Below are positions 11,753 to 11,900 of a DNA stretch of 11,900 bases, piece after piece; position 1 is the stretch's first letter; every line of letters starts with the position of its first letter. The stretch comes from an uncultured Collinsella sp. (GTDB lineage Bacteria; Actinomycetota; Coriobacteriia; Coriobacteriales; Coriobacteriaceae). The stretch covers positions 1 through 11,900 of the forward strand of contig CAUBQN010000041.1 in the NCBI GenBank assembly GCA_958438125.1, written 5' to 3'. Both the position numbers and the translations under genes were made by a program. The notes beneath the pieces are model-generated. The model saw nothing but the letters and a program-made list of their open reading frames with translations, was not told the DNA's origin and did no database searches.

Positions 11753-11782
11753 ATTCTACCCGCTTGACATTGCTGTTGTCGA
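11753..11782 (-). promoter_or_regulatory. Minus-strand promoter, candidate for an antitoxin RNA
   Basis: On the minus strand TCGACA (11782-11777) and TAGAAT (11758-11753) are 18 nt apart. The -10 hexamer is the same TAGAAT as in the toxin promoter and is likewise followed within 9-13 nt by CGGCAGCCC. Leftward transcription would run through the hairpins at 11647-11745 towards the toxin gene, convergent with it, but is now blocked by the IS and its terminator. The rest of 11783-11900 shows nothing that I can support. Confidence 0.5.
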
Positions 11783-11900
11783 TGCGCCGTATCAAGAATC
11801 CACGGCAGCGCTCGTGGTTGCAAAACGTCCTAACAAATAGCGGCTAGGGGGTGCGGACGATTTCTTGGACCGCGCCTAGGCGTATCCAAGCTTCCTGCGG

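Noticed and set aside
11762..11839. Plus frame reading DIAVVDAPYQESTAALVVAK up to TAG near 11839
   Set aside because: It looks mildly coding-like, but it has no start codon with a ribosome binding site and runs back into the structured RNA region.
11844..11900. Open minus frame entering from the right edge, ending in AWIRLGAVQEIVRTP
   Set aside because: Only 18 codons are visible, and an open frame of that length is expected by chance; it needs the flanking sequence.

Overview
The window looks like a stretch of a plasmid (or an integrated plasmid-like element) from a high-GC Gram-positive gut-type actinobacterium. My best guess is a member of Coriobacteriia such as Collinsella or Eggerthella relatives. 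That guess rests on overall GC, codon use, strong GGAGG ribosome binding sites and the general style of the IS110 transposase; no marker gene fixes the host.

Layout. (1) 1-410: two short leftward genes, one leaving the window; neither is recognised. (2) 418-1936: a partition module, made of an 11-bp-phased TCTAGA array (candidate centromere and operator), a short ParA ATPase, a ribbon-helix-helix (RHH) partner, and a third gene with an internal duplication, closed by a terminator. (3) 1937-3615: replication region, with five iterons next to AT-rich DNA, a strong promoter, a small RHH protein (copy-control candidate), an attenuator-like hairpin and a two-winged-helix Rep candidate. (4) 3616-5113: a plasmid-borne DnaB-type helicase. 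(5) 5125-5507: a small gene whose C-terminus resembles the toxin-binding tail of RelB/DinJ antitoxins, with no toxin gene beside it. (6) 5641-7019: three perfect 23-bp-spaced direct repeats and a DUF4143-type AAA ATPase. (7) 7087-7165: four CTAWTAG boxes. (8) 7233-9445: a leftward operon of a fused permease-ATPase ABC transporter and a small secreted protein, with an intrinsic terminator; the layout is reminiscent of bacteriocin/immunity pairs. (9) 9732-10070: a 20-bp perfect hairpin and a 31-residue membrane peptide with a full-length Shine-Dalgarno, typical of type I toxins. (10) 10065-11641: an IS110-family (IS1111-type) element with exact 16-bp subterminal inverted repeats and a highly structured 3' non-coding region, the candidate bridge/seek RNA. 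(11) 11642-11900: structured DNA complementary to the leader of the small peptide gene, which implies that the IS landed inside a single toxin locus.

How it fits together. Two distinct site families are scattered over the backbone: TCTAGA boxes (par, dnaB, and upstream of the 5213 gene) and the ATGCAACGTTGCAT core (ori, dnaB, and upstream of the 5213 gene). I infer that the RHH partition protein and the Rep protein co-regulate partition, replication and the downstream small gene, similar in logic to the omega repressor of streptococcal plasmid pSM19035. The most unusual items are this double-site network, the palindromes whose arms vary in a pairing-preserving way, and the toxin locus split by an IS with a visible guide-RNA-like region.
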